A stretch of 64,000 nucleotides of DNA from Cherax quadricarinatus (GCF_038502225.1 NC_091312.1:26958190-27022189), one strand, 5' to 3'. Counted from the stretch's first letter, positions 33,488 to 45,222 are shown. The notes: generated by a model from the letters alone, not told the origin. Made by a program: numbers and translations.

Positions 33488-33850
33488 ACATGTGCAACAT
33501 TTGTGTATGTTCAGACTGAAGACTTTAGCCAACCAGTCACCTATCAGTTCAATAGAGATTATTTACTGGAGACAATAGAAGATTAGGTTATCAGTCTCTC
33601 AGCCTTGAAGCGCTAACCAACCTCAGTCTCTAATCTAAAACAGAACAGAAAGATGAACGCTAATTTAGGAGTCAGACGAGGTGTAACTTTAGGTTCCCTC
33701 CGATTAAGGTGGTGACCGCCACCTTCAAGGCTGAGGGACTAGTTACCTCATCGTCTGTCTCCAGTAACCTCTGTACGAGTTGATAAAGCCGCTAGTTGGC
33801 GATACTTCTTTAAATTAAAAATACATAGGTATTGCACGTGTCTAACTTAA
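33488..33850. mobile_element. Penelope-type terminal inverted repeat pair
   Basis: The left arm (about 33488-33612) contains ACATGTGCAACATTTG, AGCCAACCAGTCACC and CAGTCTCTCAGCCTTGAAG. The right arm (about 33716-33850) carries CTTCAAGGCTGAGGGACTAG, AGCCGCTAGTTGGCG and TTGCACGTGTCT, its diverged reverse complement. Same family as 16310-17016. Confidence 0.5.
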
Positions 33851-33894
33851 AAAAAAAGTGTATTTTATATTATTATGATACTTGATCACAGCAA

Positions 33895-34427
33895 CACCAT
33901 GAGCTTGTCTACATTAAACTGAATTTGCAAGTTTTCGGACCACGACATTAGCTTGTCCAAATCTTCTTAAGTTTAGCAGTATCTTTCTCTTAATCTATTA
34001 TTTGGCCAAGTTTTTTTTGTAGTCAGGGAACTTACGTCACTACATATTCCATCATCAAGGTTATTTAGAGATATATAAATTTCCAACATCAAGGGGCTTA
34101 GCCCTGATCCTTGTGAAAAGTCACTTATGACATGTCCCTATTCAGATTTTACTTCATTTATGAAGACTCTTTCCGACCTAAATATTTGTCAGTCAAGCAT
34201 CTGTCCATAAGGGGATATTTTTCCCTTATACCATTTGCCATGTTTTTTAATGGTTTGCGTGGAACTCTGTCGGAAGCCTTAATGAAATCCAAGTAGGTCA
34301 ACATCGTCAGTATCATGGAAAGGTTATTGAAAGGGTTTAGTCCGAGCCGCGGGGGTCGCTGACCCCAGGAATCATCCTTTGTGTATAAAAGGAAAGATGC
34401 AGCTACAGAGTTAACGTTGGTGTTCAC
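33895..34427 (-). pseudogene. Decayed LINE reverse transcriptase
   Basis: The minus strand reads FIKASDRVPRKPLKNMANGI (the 'KAFDKVPH' region), then LTDKYLGRKESS and, after shifts, VISDFSQGSGLSPLMLEIYI and NLDDGICSDVS, which correspond to the GVPQGSVLGPLLF block. The FADD motif is not recognisable. A GC-rich 3'UTR-like piece lies at about 34340-34375 in the opposite sense. Confidence 0.55.
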
Positions 34428-34961
34428 AATTACAGTGGATGGAAGGAGGTGAAGGTGTTTAGAGAAAGCTTGGAAGGAGGGTATGAAGGAGGTTCAAAGA
34501 TGGAGGAGCTTGAACATAAAGTAGGCGTATTTGAGGGTGTTAAATTGTGGTGAATGCAGACGTTCGTTTTTAAATCTGACGTGTTATTGGAGTGAGCTTA
34601 ATATATATTATCTGCAAGTATGCAAGGAAGCCTGTAAGCTGGAATAAACCCTAGGAGTCAAGTACATTATGTACTCTAGATACAACTTAGGGATCAGCTT
34701 ATCTCTCTGTTTCCGCCTCATCTGATGCTCTCTTCAGTGGCTTGCGCCTTTTTTTTCTGCCTCATTGATATTTCCCTATCCCAATCAGTAAAATAAATTG
34801 CCTATAATTATCTTTGTAATGAAGTGGCTGGGAAGGTAAAATACTCAGTGTGATGTCTTGTATACAGGCTCTCATCTCGGCATTGACGTTTAGGGTTACA
34901 AGCGAGATGAAGTTTGCGGCATCACATGCGGTGATGACACTGCTGCTGCAGTAGCTGCAGT

Positions 34962-34996
<35 letters not shown>

Positions 34997-35118
34997 AATT
35001 ATCTGTGAGCCCGTGCGTGTTTGTGTCTCCGTGAAGGGTTGTACAATAGCTACTGCAGAAGTTTATAACACTCACTCCATCAGACAAGAAAACGCAATAC
35101 ACCATTTCTTTGTGTGTG
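34428..35118. other. No gene; (CAG)n at about 34961-34995
   Basis: A CAG trinucleotide run of 11-12 units gives Ala or Gln runs in chance ORFs. The remainder is unassigned. Confidence 0.5.
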
Positions 35119-35692
35119 TACTCACCTAGTTGAGGTTGCGGGGGTCGAGTCCGAGCTCCTGGCCCCGCCTCTTCACTGATTGCTACTAGGTCACTCTCCC
35201 TGAACCGTGAGCTTTATCATACCTCTGCTTAAAGCTATGTATGGATCCTGCCTCCACTACATCGCTTCCCAAACTATTCCACTTACTGACTACTCTGTGG
35301 CTGAAGAAATACTTCCTAACATCCCTGTGATTCATCTGTGTCTTCAACTTCCAACTGTGTCCCCTTGTTACTGTGTCCAATCTCTGGAACATCCTGTCTT
35401 TGTCCACCTTGTCAATTCCTCTCAGTATTTTGTATGTCGTTATCATGTCCCCCCGATCTCTCCTGTCCTCCAGTGTCGTCAGGTTGATTTCCCTTAACCA
35501 CTCCTCGTAGCACATACCTTTTAGCTCTGGGACTAGTCTTGTTGCAAACCTTTGCACTTTCTCTAGTTTCTTTACGTGCTTGGCTAGGTGTGGGTTCCAA
35601 ACTGGTGCAGCATACTCCAACATGGGCCTAACGTACACGGTGTACAGGGTCCTGAATGACTCCTTATTAAGATGTCGGAATGCTGTTCTGAG

Positions 35693-35696
<4 letters not shown>
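35119..35696 (-). mobile_element. LINE copy 4 (CR1/L2-like): 5'-truncated ORF2 C-terminus and complete 3' end
   Basis: The minus strand encodes the last part of ORF2: TLYTVYVRPMLEYAAPVWNP, KHVKKLEKVQRFATRLVPEL and DMITTYKILRGIDKVDKDR. The stop and a short 3'UTR follow, with GGCCAGGAGCTCGGACTCGA, ending in AGGTGAGTA directly before (CA)n. The 5' side stops at about 35696 inside the RT thumb, against a long (TG)n tract. The ORF is open in the retained part apart from its start. Closely related to 52223-53595. Confidence 0.88.
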
Positions 35697-35771
<75 letters not shown>

Positions 35772-35774
35772 CGC
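35697..35774. repeat. (TG)n(CG)n microsatellite
   Basis: About 33 TG units followed by GCGCGC. It abuts the truncated 5' side of LINE copy 4. Confidence 0.96.
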
Positions 35775-36110
35775 ATCTCCCCCATACACGAGAGTTTTTA
35801 CAGGTTTAAGCAAAGAGTTCCCACCTTTATTTAAAAGTACATCTGTTACCTACCTCGGCTCATTTGAAAGCCTTTCTATTGTTATGAAGCGTACAAGTAA
35901 GGACCAGGACCTAGTTGGAGCCATCTGTGGGCAAGTGATTTCATTGGGTCAACTGACTATATTTCATCGATGTTATGCTGTATGAACATGTTCCAGACTA
36001 GTCATTATAGGAACGTGTCATCTCATATGAAGTGATGTTCTCGAGAATCATACAGCCAGAGAGTATTTGCTGTTACCCGTCTTATATAGAAGCTAGCAAG
36101 TCGGCTGGCT

Positions 36111-36111
<1 letters not shown>

Positions 36112-36209
<98 letters not shown>
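36112..36209. repeat. (TC)n microsatellite
   Basis: About 49 TC units with one TT. The plus strand becomes purine-rich again at 36460-36810. Confidence 0.97.
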
Positions 36210-36865
36210 CCCTTGCTGAAGGACACCCTCATAATTTCCGGAGATATCGTCCCCAGTGTTTGCTATCGTAGGCACGACTACATTGACGTAAATCATATTC
36301 TCTTTAACGACAATCTGGTTCTGGCGAACGTTATTAAAAACGATGCAGCCAGCTGTATGCAGCGTTTAAAATGCAGCCGGTGGACAAAACACAGCAGTTA
36401 TGGAGCTCTGCTGTGCCACCCGCTGCAGAGAACAGTATGTCTGCGTGTCTGCCTCGGAGCAGAGGGGAGAGAGATGTGCAAGAGAAGACACACATTTCGA
36501 GATAGAGAGGGAAAGAGAATACGAGGGGTAGAAAGAACATGAGAGAGAGAACAGAAAAGTTAGAGAAGTAGAGAACATGAGATAGAGGAAGAGCGAGTGA
36601 AAAGATAGACTACATGGGAGAGGATATGAGCGTAAACCTTGCTCTATATTCTATAATATGAGATTGTTTGCAGACTGATTAAAGTCTCGTTATTTTTAAT
36701 TGCGTGTAGATAGTTGAAGGTAGGGAAAGAGAGAGAGAGAACAAACGAGAGTCAAGTAAAAGAAAAACAGAAATTGAGAAATTAGGAAGCAAACGACAGT
36801 GAGGGAGAGAACTTATCTAGTGGTATTTCAAGCATTGCTGGGAGTTTGCACCACCAGCTGATGTA

Positions 36866-39170
36866 AACCCAACAACTAGATGAAAACCCAACTAGAAGAC
36901 AACCCAGCTAGATGACAACCCAACTAGATAACCCAACTGGATGACAACCCAACAACTAGATGAAAACCCAACTAGATGACAACCCAACTAGGTGAAGACT
37001 CAACTAGATGACAACCCAACAACTAGGTGAAAATCCAACTAGATGAAAACTCAACTAGATGAAAACTCAACTAGATGAAAACTCAACTAGATGAAAACTC
37101 AACTAGATGAAAACTCAACTAGATGAAAACTCAACTAGATGAAAACTCAACTAGATGAAAACTCAACTAGATGAAAACTCAACTAGATGAAAACTCAACT
37201 AGATGAAAGCTCAACTAGATGAAAACCCAACTAGATGAAAACTCAACTAGATGAAAACCCAACTAGATGAAAACTCAACTAGATGAAAACTCAACTAGAT
37301 GAAAACTCAACTAGATGAAAACTCAACTAGATGAAAACCCAACTAGATGAAAACCCAACTAGATGAAAACTCAACTAGATGAAAACTCAACTAGATGAAA
37401 ACTCAACTAGATGTTAACCCAACTAGATGAAAACTCAACTAGATGTTAACCCAACTAGATGAAAACTCAACTAGATGTTAACCCAACTAGATGAAAACTC
37501 AACTAGATGAAAACTCAACTAGATGAAAACCCAACTAGATGAAAACTCAACTAGATGAAAACTCAACTAGATGAAAACTCAACTAGATGAAAACTCAACT
37601 AGATGAAAACTCAACTAGATGAAAACTCAACTAGATGAAAACTCAACTAGATGAAAACTCAACTAGATGAAAACTCAACTAGATGAAAACTCAACTAGAT
37701 GAAAACTCAACTAGATGAAAACTCAACTAGATGAAAACTCAACTAGATGAAAACTCAACTAGATGAAAACTCAACTAGATGGTAACCCAACTAGATGAAA
37801 ACTCAACTAGATGTTAACCCAACTAGATGAAAACCCAACTAGATGAAAACTCAACTAGATGAAAACTCAACTAGATGAAAACTCAACTAGATGAAAACTC
37901 AACTAGATGAAAACTCAACTAGATGAAAACTCAACTAGATGAAAACTCAACTAGATGAAAACCCAACTAGATGAAAACTCAACTAGATGAAAACTCAACT
38001 AGATGAAAACTCAACTAGATGAAAACTCAACTAGATGAAAACTCAACTAGATGAAAACCCAACTAGATGAAAACTCAACTAGATGAAAACTCAACTAGAT
38101 GAAAACCCAACTAGATGAAAACTCAACTAGATGAAAACTCAACTAGATGAAAACTCAACTAGATGAAAACTCAACTAGATGAAAACTCAACTAGATGAAA
38201 ACTCAACTAGATGAAAACTCAACTAGATGAAAACTCAACTAGATGAAAACTCAACTAGATGAAAACTCAACTAGATGAAAACTAGATGAAAACAACTAGA
38301 TGAAAACTCAACTAGATGAAAACTCAACTAGATGAAAACTCAACTAGATGAAAACTCAACTAGATGAAAACTCAACTAGATGAAAACTCAACTAGATGAA
38401 AACTCAACTAGATGAAAACTCAACTAGATGAAAACTCAACTAGATGGTAACCCAACTAGATGAAAACTCAACTAGATGAAAACTCAACTAGATGGTAACC
38501 CAACTAGATGAAAACTCAACTAGATGAAAACTCAACTAGATGAAAACCCAACTAGATGGTAACCCAACTAGATGAAAACTCAACTAGATGAAAACTCAAC
38601 TAGATGAAAACTCAACTAGATGGTAACCCAACTAGATGAAAACTCAACTAGATGAAAACCCAACTAGATGAAAACCCAACTAGATGAAAACTCAACTAGA
38701 TGAAAACTCAACTAGATGAAAACCCAACTAGATGGTAACCCAACTAGATGAAAACTCAACTAGATGAAAACCCAACTAGATGTTAACCCAACTAGATGAA
38801 AACTCAACTAGATGAAAACCCAACTAGATGTTAACCCAACTAGATGAAAACCCAACTAGATGTTAACCCAACTAGATGAAAACTCAACTAGATGAAAACC
38901 CAACTAGATGTTAACCCAACTAGATGAAAACTCAACTAGATGAAAACCCAACTAGATGTTAACCCAACTAGATGAAAACTCAACTAGATGAAAACTCAAC
39001 TAGATGAAAACCCAACTAGATGACAACCCAACTAGGTGAAAATCCAACTAGGTGACAACCCAACAACTAGATGAAAACTCAACTAGATGAAAACTCAACT
39101 AGATGTTAACCCAACCAGATGTTAACCCAACTAGATGTTAACCCAACTAGATGTAAACCCAACTAGATAT
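36866..39170. repeat. 16-bp minisatellite, about 140 copies
   Basis: The unit GATGAAAACTCAACTA runs head to tail for 2.3 kb. Variants include CCCAACTA, GATGTTAACCCAACTA, GATGGTAACCCAACTA and GATGACAACCCAACTA. The outer 150 bp at each end are the most degenerate and contain 19-bp variants with CAACAACTA. Long uninterrupted runs of the majority unit occupy the middle. Confidence 0.98.
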
Positions 39171-39564
39171 AGACCTTTACAGAGGAACTATCGTCACACC
39201 CTGCGTCATAACGTGTCGCAATGCGAGAGAAAAACAATCACGAATTCGGAGACAACTCTCAAATGTTCATGAAATGTCAAAGAATTTTATCCACGGTGGC
39301 ATATTACCAGTCATGCGCTAAAAAATACCCTGCCATTGCCTGTTGTAAATAACTCGTAAGGTCAAATCTACACTTTAGGAAAACCCTTAAGTCCACCGGT
39401 AACTTAATGATAATCCAGTAATTAACCAGGGTAATGGTGTTCGCTCGGGATTTGGGTTAATCTCTGTACTGGTATTCCACTCTCTGAATGTATCATACTC
39501 AACCATTCGTTCCTCCAAGGAAATTATATAATGTAAAAGGTATACCACATAAATAGGGAAATCC
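39171..39564. other. No recognisable feature
   Basis: Unique-looking sequence between the minisatellite and the ORF at 39565. Confidence 0.35.
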
Positions 39565-40032
39565 GTGGATCAAATTACGTTAGGTAAGGTTTGTCAGGAA
39601 ACTGGACAAGTGCTTCCTGACGCGTGTCTTAGTCATATTATTAGGAGGGTTAGACAAGCGAAAATTTATGTTTTAACTGAATGCTGCTTTAGTAATCTTC
39701 ATAGATACTCCCTAAATAGATTTAAGCACTATAGTTTCACAGTCGTGTTACCATGGAATGGGGCAGTATTACTAGGGAAAATAATGGTACCAATGGATAA
39801 AATGAACTTTCACTCAGAGCGTTTGAGACTCGCTGACCAGGTCCTCATGCTCTCTCGCCCTGTGTCCATGCCACTCTGTGATGGTTCACATCATCTCGTA
39901 CATACACTGGAGAACAGAGCAATAAGATGTGCCTTAGAGGCGATTTATAAACAGCCCATGTCGACCCTACAGTCAGCATTTCTTAATGGAAGAAGAGAAA
40001 ATATTCACCATTCCATTATGTTGTTGTTGTAG
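39565..40032 (+). CDS. Hypothetical 155-aa ORF, possibly LINE-derived or fortuitous
   Basis: This is the longest non-repetitive open frame not assigned to a transposon. I recognise no domain. The first 120 bp in a different frame read FVRKLDKCFLTRVLVIL, which resembles the 'FKRKLD-FL' ending of LINE ORF2 proteins, so the ORF may be an off-frame reading of a LINE remnant. No splice or promoter evidence. It ends just before another repeat block. Confidence 0.25.
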   Translation: MDQITLGKVCQETGQVLPDACLSHIIRRVRQAKIYVLTECCFSNLHRYSLNRFKHYSFTVVLPWNGAVLLGKIMVPMDKMNFHSERLRLADQVLMLSRPVSMPLCDGSHHLVHTLENRAIRCALEAIYKQPMSTLQSAFLNGRRENIHHSIMLLL

Positions 40033-40034
40033 AC

Positions 40035-40500
40035 TCGCCGGTATAACTGCCCGGCCCGGGCCTTTTCCAAGAGGTGGCCCGGCCTTGGCTCCCTACCGTG
40101 AGTGTGTCTCAGACCAATGTCTGCCATAGGAGGAGGTACAAGTACCTTCTCGTCTTCTGGGACCAACTGTTCCCAGGCCTAGCCCCATTCCCCGCCCCCA
40201 CGGGGCTCGGAGGGAGATGCTAGGCACCTTGGGCTGCCACAAACCTCGCCCACACTGGCCTCGAAGGATGTGGCAGCTGCATAGCAGGAGACAATGTCAG
40301 GAGGTGCAAAGGCAGCAAGCACTACAGGATCCTTTTTGAGCCACACCCCAGCTTTAGACATTAAGCCCGAGCGCTGGGGAAACTCAAGAATGCCTCTTGC
40401 TGTGTGTGTGTTGCTGCTGCTGCTACTACTTCAGAGATAAGACCGACACTAAAAATTATTATTATTATTATAATCAAAAAGAAGCGCTAAGCCAGCGACA
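40035..40500. repeat. GC-rich interspersed repeat with ATT-rich end
   Basis: CCCGGCCCGGGCCTTTTCC, then GGCCCGGCCTTGGCTCCC and CCCCGCCCCCACGGGGCTCG, form a GC-rich block unlike the surroundings. GAAGCGCTAAGCC beside an ATT run at 40458-40490 links it to the family at 11641-11812. I recall similar blocks as common in decapod genomes, but cannot name them. Confidence 0.4.
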
Positions 40501-41087
40501 CTAAAAAAAGACAAAAAACTAGACTCCAACGTCTTTAGCTTAGCAGATACAAGAAATAGTTACACATTATACATTAAAAAAAACTTTTTCATTCAAATTC
40601 CCTTTCAAGTTTACGTTAAGGTAGAGCAAAATTAGGTACTGCGCAAACAACTCGACGTTTGCTAGTTCATATTTTTTTAAATAACTCGTTACAATTATGT
40701 TAACTATCAAAAATGTTGGGGCCCAGTCCATGAATCCATTTCATACTTTTGTAATATTTTGACTACTGTCCACAGGATGGGGTGTATAGTAAAGCTGTCA
40801 AACTATTGGCCCAGCTCCTAACACTGCATTTCAACTGCTCAAGAACGGTCACTAACTGTGCCTCTGTATTCTTAATCTCTTCTTTCCAGGCATTCTGGAA
40901 ACCCTATCGGATTCTGAGTGCTGGACGATTTTCGAGGAATTCCCTGGACTTTCTCATTTTGTTTCAGATAAGACTAATGCTATTATTTCACATTGTAGGA
41001 TTGGTCTAACATACTACGTTGTATAGGTCATGAAGGACTCTTAGTGAAGGTCATTATGGTTGTTAGGAACGTGTATGCTGACACGGT
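40501..41087. other. No recognisable feature
   Basis: No convincing frame or repeat. Confidence 0.35.
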
Positions 41088-41215
41088 TATTCATGCATTG
41101 TTGGTAGAATTCCCGACAATATGTTGGGTAAAAGGACAAGTGCAACTAATGGGACATTTTATTGTGGCAATGTTTCGCTCTCCAGGAGCTATATCAAGGC
41201 CGTGAAAGGTGTTAT
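41088..41215. mobile_element. Penelope-type terminal fragment
   Basis: GTGGCAATGTTTCGCTCTCC followed by AGGAGCTATATCAAGGC fits the 'gtttcg' terminal signature of another Penelope-like family. Similar words appear inverted near 41650-41700 (GGCAACATTTTGCTC). Confidence 0.4.
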
Positions 41216-42029
41216 CACCACCACCACCCACACAAAACCCCTCACCATTATCAACCCTCACTAACAACACTCGCCACCCAATCATCGCTGACACCTTTGC
41301 CACTATATAAACACCAACACCACCACCACAGTTTCACCCTGGCTAATAGCCACACCATAGCCCCATCCTCACCACGACCACCACACCATAACCACGCCCC
41401 TCATCTCCAACCCCATCCCTCCAACAAAATCTTGATCACACCCTCGCTCAAATTTAAAAAAAAAATATCGAGACAAATTAGTTCTCATTAAAGTTAGAAA
41501 ACAACCCGACAGATTTACCCTCCCTGAGAGACGCTGTCCTCTGTCTCTCAAAAGATTACCATGTTAATTATCTCTCAGATTTACGAAGTTCTCACCCCTA
41601 CGGGTTTACCGCTTCCCCCACGATTATAATAACTGTCCAAGTTCTCGTGATGCAACACACTTTGGTGGCACTTATTTCGGCAACATTTTGCTCTGGGATT
41701 TTGTCCTGGGTCGTCATTATGCAGAGTGACTAATTAAGAATGTGAAGATCAGATTAGGGAAGATGATAGCGGTAGAGAAGATGAATTTGAGAAGATGACT
41801 TAAGATGGCAGCGATAGTGAGGCGCGGGGCGTTCTAGGAGGCCAGGATGATGAGAGATGGTGAAATTAGGTCCAAGAAGGTGACTAAGAATGGCACCAGG
41901 AGCGAAACTGCAACGACACGACGAAGATGGCAGCGTGGGTGAAGGTGAAACAACGATGATGACAAAGGTGATAGCGAAAGTGAATATGAAATTCCTCATG
42001 ACAGTACGTAAATGAAGGTTATGATGACA
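41216..42029. other. ACC-rich simple sequence and unassigned DNA
   Basis: CCACCAC-rich text at 41215-41400; a GATGG/GAAGATG-rich stretch at 41750-41960 without a strict period. No gene seen. Confidence 0.4.
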
Positions 42030-42260
42030 CAACCAGGGTGGGGGGGTGACACAGCCAAGAGAAGTGACACAGCCAAAAGCAGCGACATAGCCAAGGAGAT
42101 GATAACAGCCAGGGAGAGGTGACAGCCAAGAGGGGGTGACACAGCCAATGAATACAAGCTGGTTTAATCTATTGCTCTGGATACCAGCTGGTGTAATATA
42201 CTGCGTATTGAGATGCCAGCTGGTGCAATATACTGTATCTAGATGCCAGCTGGTTGTCTT
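42030..42260. repeat. Two short minisatellites
   Basis: About five GTGACACAGCCAAGAG-like units (42045-42145). Three units of about 30 bp containing AGATGCCAGCTGGT and AATATACTG follow (42160-42255). Confidence 0.7.
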
Positions 42261-42359
42261 CAGCCTCTGTTTAAATAACGGCAGTTTTTTTTTTCTATCC
42301 TCTGTTCAGAGAGCGACAGTTGGTCTTTGCTTTGTGTCCGTATAACAGCTGTTGTTCTC

Positions 42360-42422
42360 CGTCGTGTGTTGTCTCGTGTGTTCGAATGAAGGTCGATGTC
42401 TTATCACGTGTGTTCGGATAAA
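42360..42422. repeat. 32-bp minisatellite, left part (split by the Penelope element)
   Basis: TCTCGTGTGTTCGAATGAAG and ATCACGTGTGTTCGGAT are diverged units of the array that resumes at 45223. TTCGGATAAA at 42413-42422 is the left target duplication. Confidence 0.8.
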
Positions 42423-42799
42423 TAACAAGAAAAGGCACAATACCGTGACTGGAACAATACACAAATAACCCGCACATAGAAGAGAGGAGCTTACGACGAC
42501 GTTTCGGTCCGACTTGGACCATTTACAAAGTCACACTAACGAAAAGGAGAGCAGGAGGTGGTAGTGGAGGTAGAAGGTAGTAGTGGGAAAGGCAGTACCG
42601 AGGAGTAGCTAGTCAAGTACTGAGAATGAGGAGCACTGCAAGGGAGCTAGGTGCCCAGAGGATAAGAGCAAGAACACAGAGGATGGGGGGAAATAAATAA
42701 AAAATGAAGGGACAAATACCCAAGGCAGAAGAAAGACAACCCAAAGGAGAAAAAGGAAAGAGGAAAGGGGAAGAGGGAGAAGAAGAAAAAGAAAAGGAA

Positions 42800-43250
42800 T
42801 CAGGTTAAGTCACGGGTGTTCTGAAGTTTGGAGCATTGTACAATGTAGTGAGAAAAGACGGCATCTACAGAGACGAAGCAAGCACTAAGATTCATACAAG
42901 GAAAGTTGTGTATTAAGAAGGATTCAACCAGACGGCGACTGTTAAAGTTGGAAGTAGGGAAGACAGTTTTAGCAGAAGACCAGTCAATAGGATGACTGTG
43001 ATCTCTGATGTGACAGAAAAGAGCATTGTTAGTGTCGGCAAGCCTAACACTACCTTTGTGTTCCCTAAGTCTGTCAGAAAGAGATCGGCCAGTTTCTCCA
43101 AAGTACTGAAGAGGACAGGAGGAACAAGAAATAGAGTAGACACCAGAGGCATCTATAGAGGGAGGAGAGGTATGACCGAGTATTAGTCTGGCGGAAAGTA
43201 AGTTTGATGTCTGAGGAACAGAGAGTTGAGATTAAAAAGACAGGAAATGT
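42800..43250 (-). pseudogene. GIY-YIG endonuclease domain of the Penelope-like element
   Basis: The minus-strand frame has no ATG but is open from about 43250 to the stop at 42800. The motif order matches GIY-YIG nucleases: GVYSISC, then CPLQYFGETGRSLSDRL (catalytic Tyr and Arg region), LREHKGSV, NNALFCHIRDH, and VESFLIHNFPCMN with the metal-binding Glu. This is the C-terminal endonuclease that opens the target site. It is separated from the RT by a frame change and by the 76-bp insertion at 43311-43386. Confidence 0.85.
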
Positions 43251-43310
43251 AGGGAAGGCAGAGGGCAGAAGAGTTCCCAGGAGTAGAGAGTTTGGGAGAG
43301 AAGAAATTAC

Positions 43311-43386
43311 ATTAAAATGGTATAAAATATTGACAATTTGTTAGGTAAGACACATATGCATATGTTGCATATGTGTCTTACCTAAC
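43311..43386. mobile_element. 76-bp hairpin insertion with 12-bp target duplication
   Basis: AGAAGAAATTAC is repeated at 43299-43310 and 43387-43398. The inserted 76 bp end in a perfect 20-bp inverted repeat, 43341-43360 and 43366-43385 (TTAGGTAAGACACATATGCA and complement), with a 5-nt spacer. It supplies the stop codon that ends the RT frame. Confidence 0.8.
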
Positions 43387-45130
43387 AGAAGAAATTACGT
43401 TTAGCATGTGAGAAGGCAGAGTCAATGAAATGGGAAGGGTAGCCAAGACGGGAAAATGAATTATGAAGCATGGACATTTCTGATTGAAGGAACTGGGGAC
43501 CACAAATGCGGAGAGTACGAAGAAAGAGGGAGATAAGAAAAATTTTCCTGACAGAGGAAGGATGATAAGAAAAGTAGTCAATGTACATGCCACTGTGCAT
43601 AGGTTTGCAGTAAACGGAAAAGGCAAAACCTGTATCTGAGCGGTGGACATAAACATCAAGGAAAGGAAGCAAGGAATTAGATTGCCATTCAGCTTTAAAC
43701 TTAATGGAAGGGGCAAGGTTATTAAGAGCATCAAGAAATGGTTGGAAGAGACTGGAGTCATGAGGCCACAGAGCAAAGATGTCATCTACATAGAAGAGCC
43801 AGAGTGAAGGGCGCACATCGATAGTAGGAAGAACAGTCTCGAAGTATTCCATGTAAAGATTAATAAGGACAGGAGAAAGAGGAGAGCCCATAGCAAAACC
43901 GAAGGTTTAAGAATATTTCCCTTGGAAGGAAAAGGAATTCGAGTCCACACAAAGGCGGACAAGATAAAGAAAGACATCAGTAGGTATAGGAAGATGAAGA
44001 AACCCTTCATTGGCCTTCTCAAGGGCATCATCAAGAGGGACATTGGTAAAGAGGGACTCAACATCAAGTCTAAGCATCTTATAGGTCGGGAGAAAGCGAA
44101 CCCGTTCAATGAAGTCTTGAGAGTGACGAAGGTGAGCAGGAGAAAAAGTACCAAGAAAGGGAGTGATGGTTTTGGCCAGCCAATAAGCAAGAGAATAAGA
44201 GACAGAACCTCTAGCCTAGCGGATATGATAGGACGTAGGGGAATGTCATTTTTATGAGTTTTGGAAAGTCCATAGAAATAGGGCAGAGAGGGGCAGATGA
44301 CACAAAAACGTTGAACAAGGTCAAAGTCAGGAGGACAGAGGTCAGAGAGAGTCCTTAGTTTCTTGTTGAAAGTTCTCTTGATGCAATCAAGAGGGTTGGA
44401 AACGAGAGGAGTGTAGGTACGCGAGTCAGAGAGGTAATCCTCGAGATCAAGGCTAACTACCGAATTACCTTTGTCAGAAGATAGTATAACAATGTTAGTG
44501 TTAGATTTAAGAGAGGAAAGGGCAAGTTGGTAACGGCGAGGAAGGTGGTGGTTCTTAGAAAACAGACTATCAAGAGCAGGAAGGAGAGCGCCACGAAGAG
44601 TGGACAAGTCAGGAAGATTACGGGAGCGAGACTGGCGAAAAGAATCAAAAGAGCTAATCAGGGCAATACCAGCGCGAGGGGCAGGTGAAGTAGCAAAGGA
44701 AAGATCAAAACCAAAAAGTTCAAGCTCATATTGAGAGAGTGAGACAGAAGACAGGTTAGTAACACAGTCAGTAAGGGAGAATTTAGACCTAGGGCTATCT
44801 GAGATGAGACGTTGAAGTTTATTCTGTAGTTTAGAAGAATGAATTTGTGAAGTCAGGCGAGCAGTGTCAAAAGCAATGGTAGAGAGATTACAGAGATCTT
44901 GTAGAAGAGACGCAAACGGAGAGTAAAGAAGGCATCTTCTTAGTAGAAAGAATGAGCAGTTGAAGTAGGAGACAGGCATGATCAGGAAAGGGAGTGCCCA
45001 GAGGGTTGGGTTTCAGGAAATGTGAGAAGGAAGGTGGCAAAACTTGTTCAGCGAGACAGTCACGTAGGAAGCGAAGCTGATTCTTACGACGCCTGGTAGT
45101 AATAAGAACAGCCTCATATGAATAAAGGAG
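43387..45130 (-). pseudogene. Penelope reverse transcriptase (frameshifted)
   Basis: The N-terminal part at about 45130-44995 (RRRKNQLRFLRDCLAEQVLP) shifts frame into 44979-44230. That segment contains NIVILSSDKGNSVVSLDLED and LPYFYGLSKTHKNDIPLRPI, the RT fingers typical of Penelope. After another shift, 43891-43387 has MGSPLSPVLINLYMEYFE and the catalytic YVDD, then LPFLDVYVHR, and ends in KRNFFC inside the hairpin insertion. The active-site motif survives. At least two frameshifts plus the insertion inactivate the copy. Confidence 0.88.
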
Positions 45131-45222
45131 GGATTTTAAAGAACAACATTGAAAAAGTTGGAAAGAATAAGACCGAAACGTAGTCGTAAGCTCCTCTCTT
45201 TGTGCGGGTTATTTGTGTATTA

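Larger units (their letters stand above)
42423..45222 (-). mobile_element. Penelope-like element with inverted terminal repeats and 10-bp target duplication
   Basis: The boundaries are set by TTCGGATAAA on both sides (42413-42422, 45223-45232). About 51 bp at each end form an inverted repeat, 42456-42509 and 45171-45221 (AATACACAAATAACCCGCAC, GGAGCTTACGAC, GTTTCGGTC). The minus strand encodes a Penelope RT and a GIY-YIG endonuclease, with frameshifts. Penelope-like elements are telomerase-related retroelements, known to have terminal copies in direct or inverted order. The element entered a 32-bp minisatellite. Confidence 0.88.

Noticed and set aside
36866..39170. CRISPR-like array
   Set aside because: Units are contiguous 16-bp repeats without unique spacers, in a eukaryotic context; it is a minisatellite.
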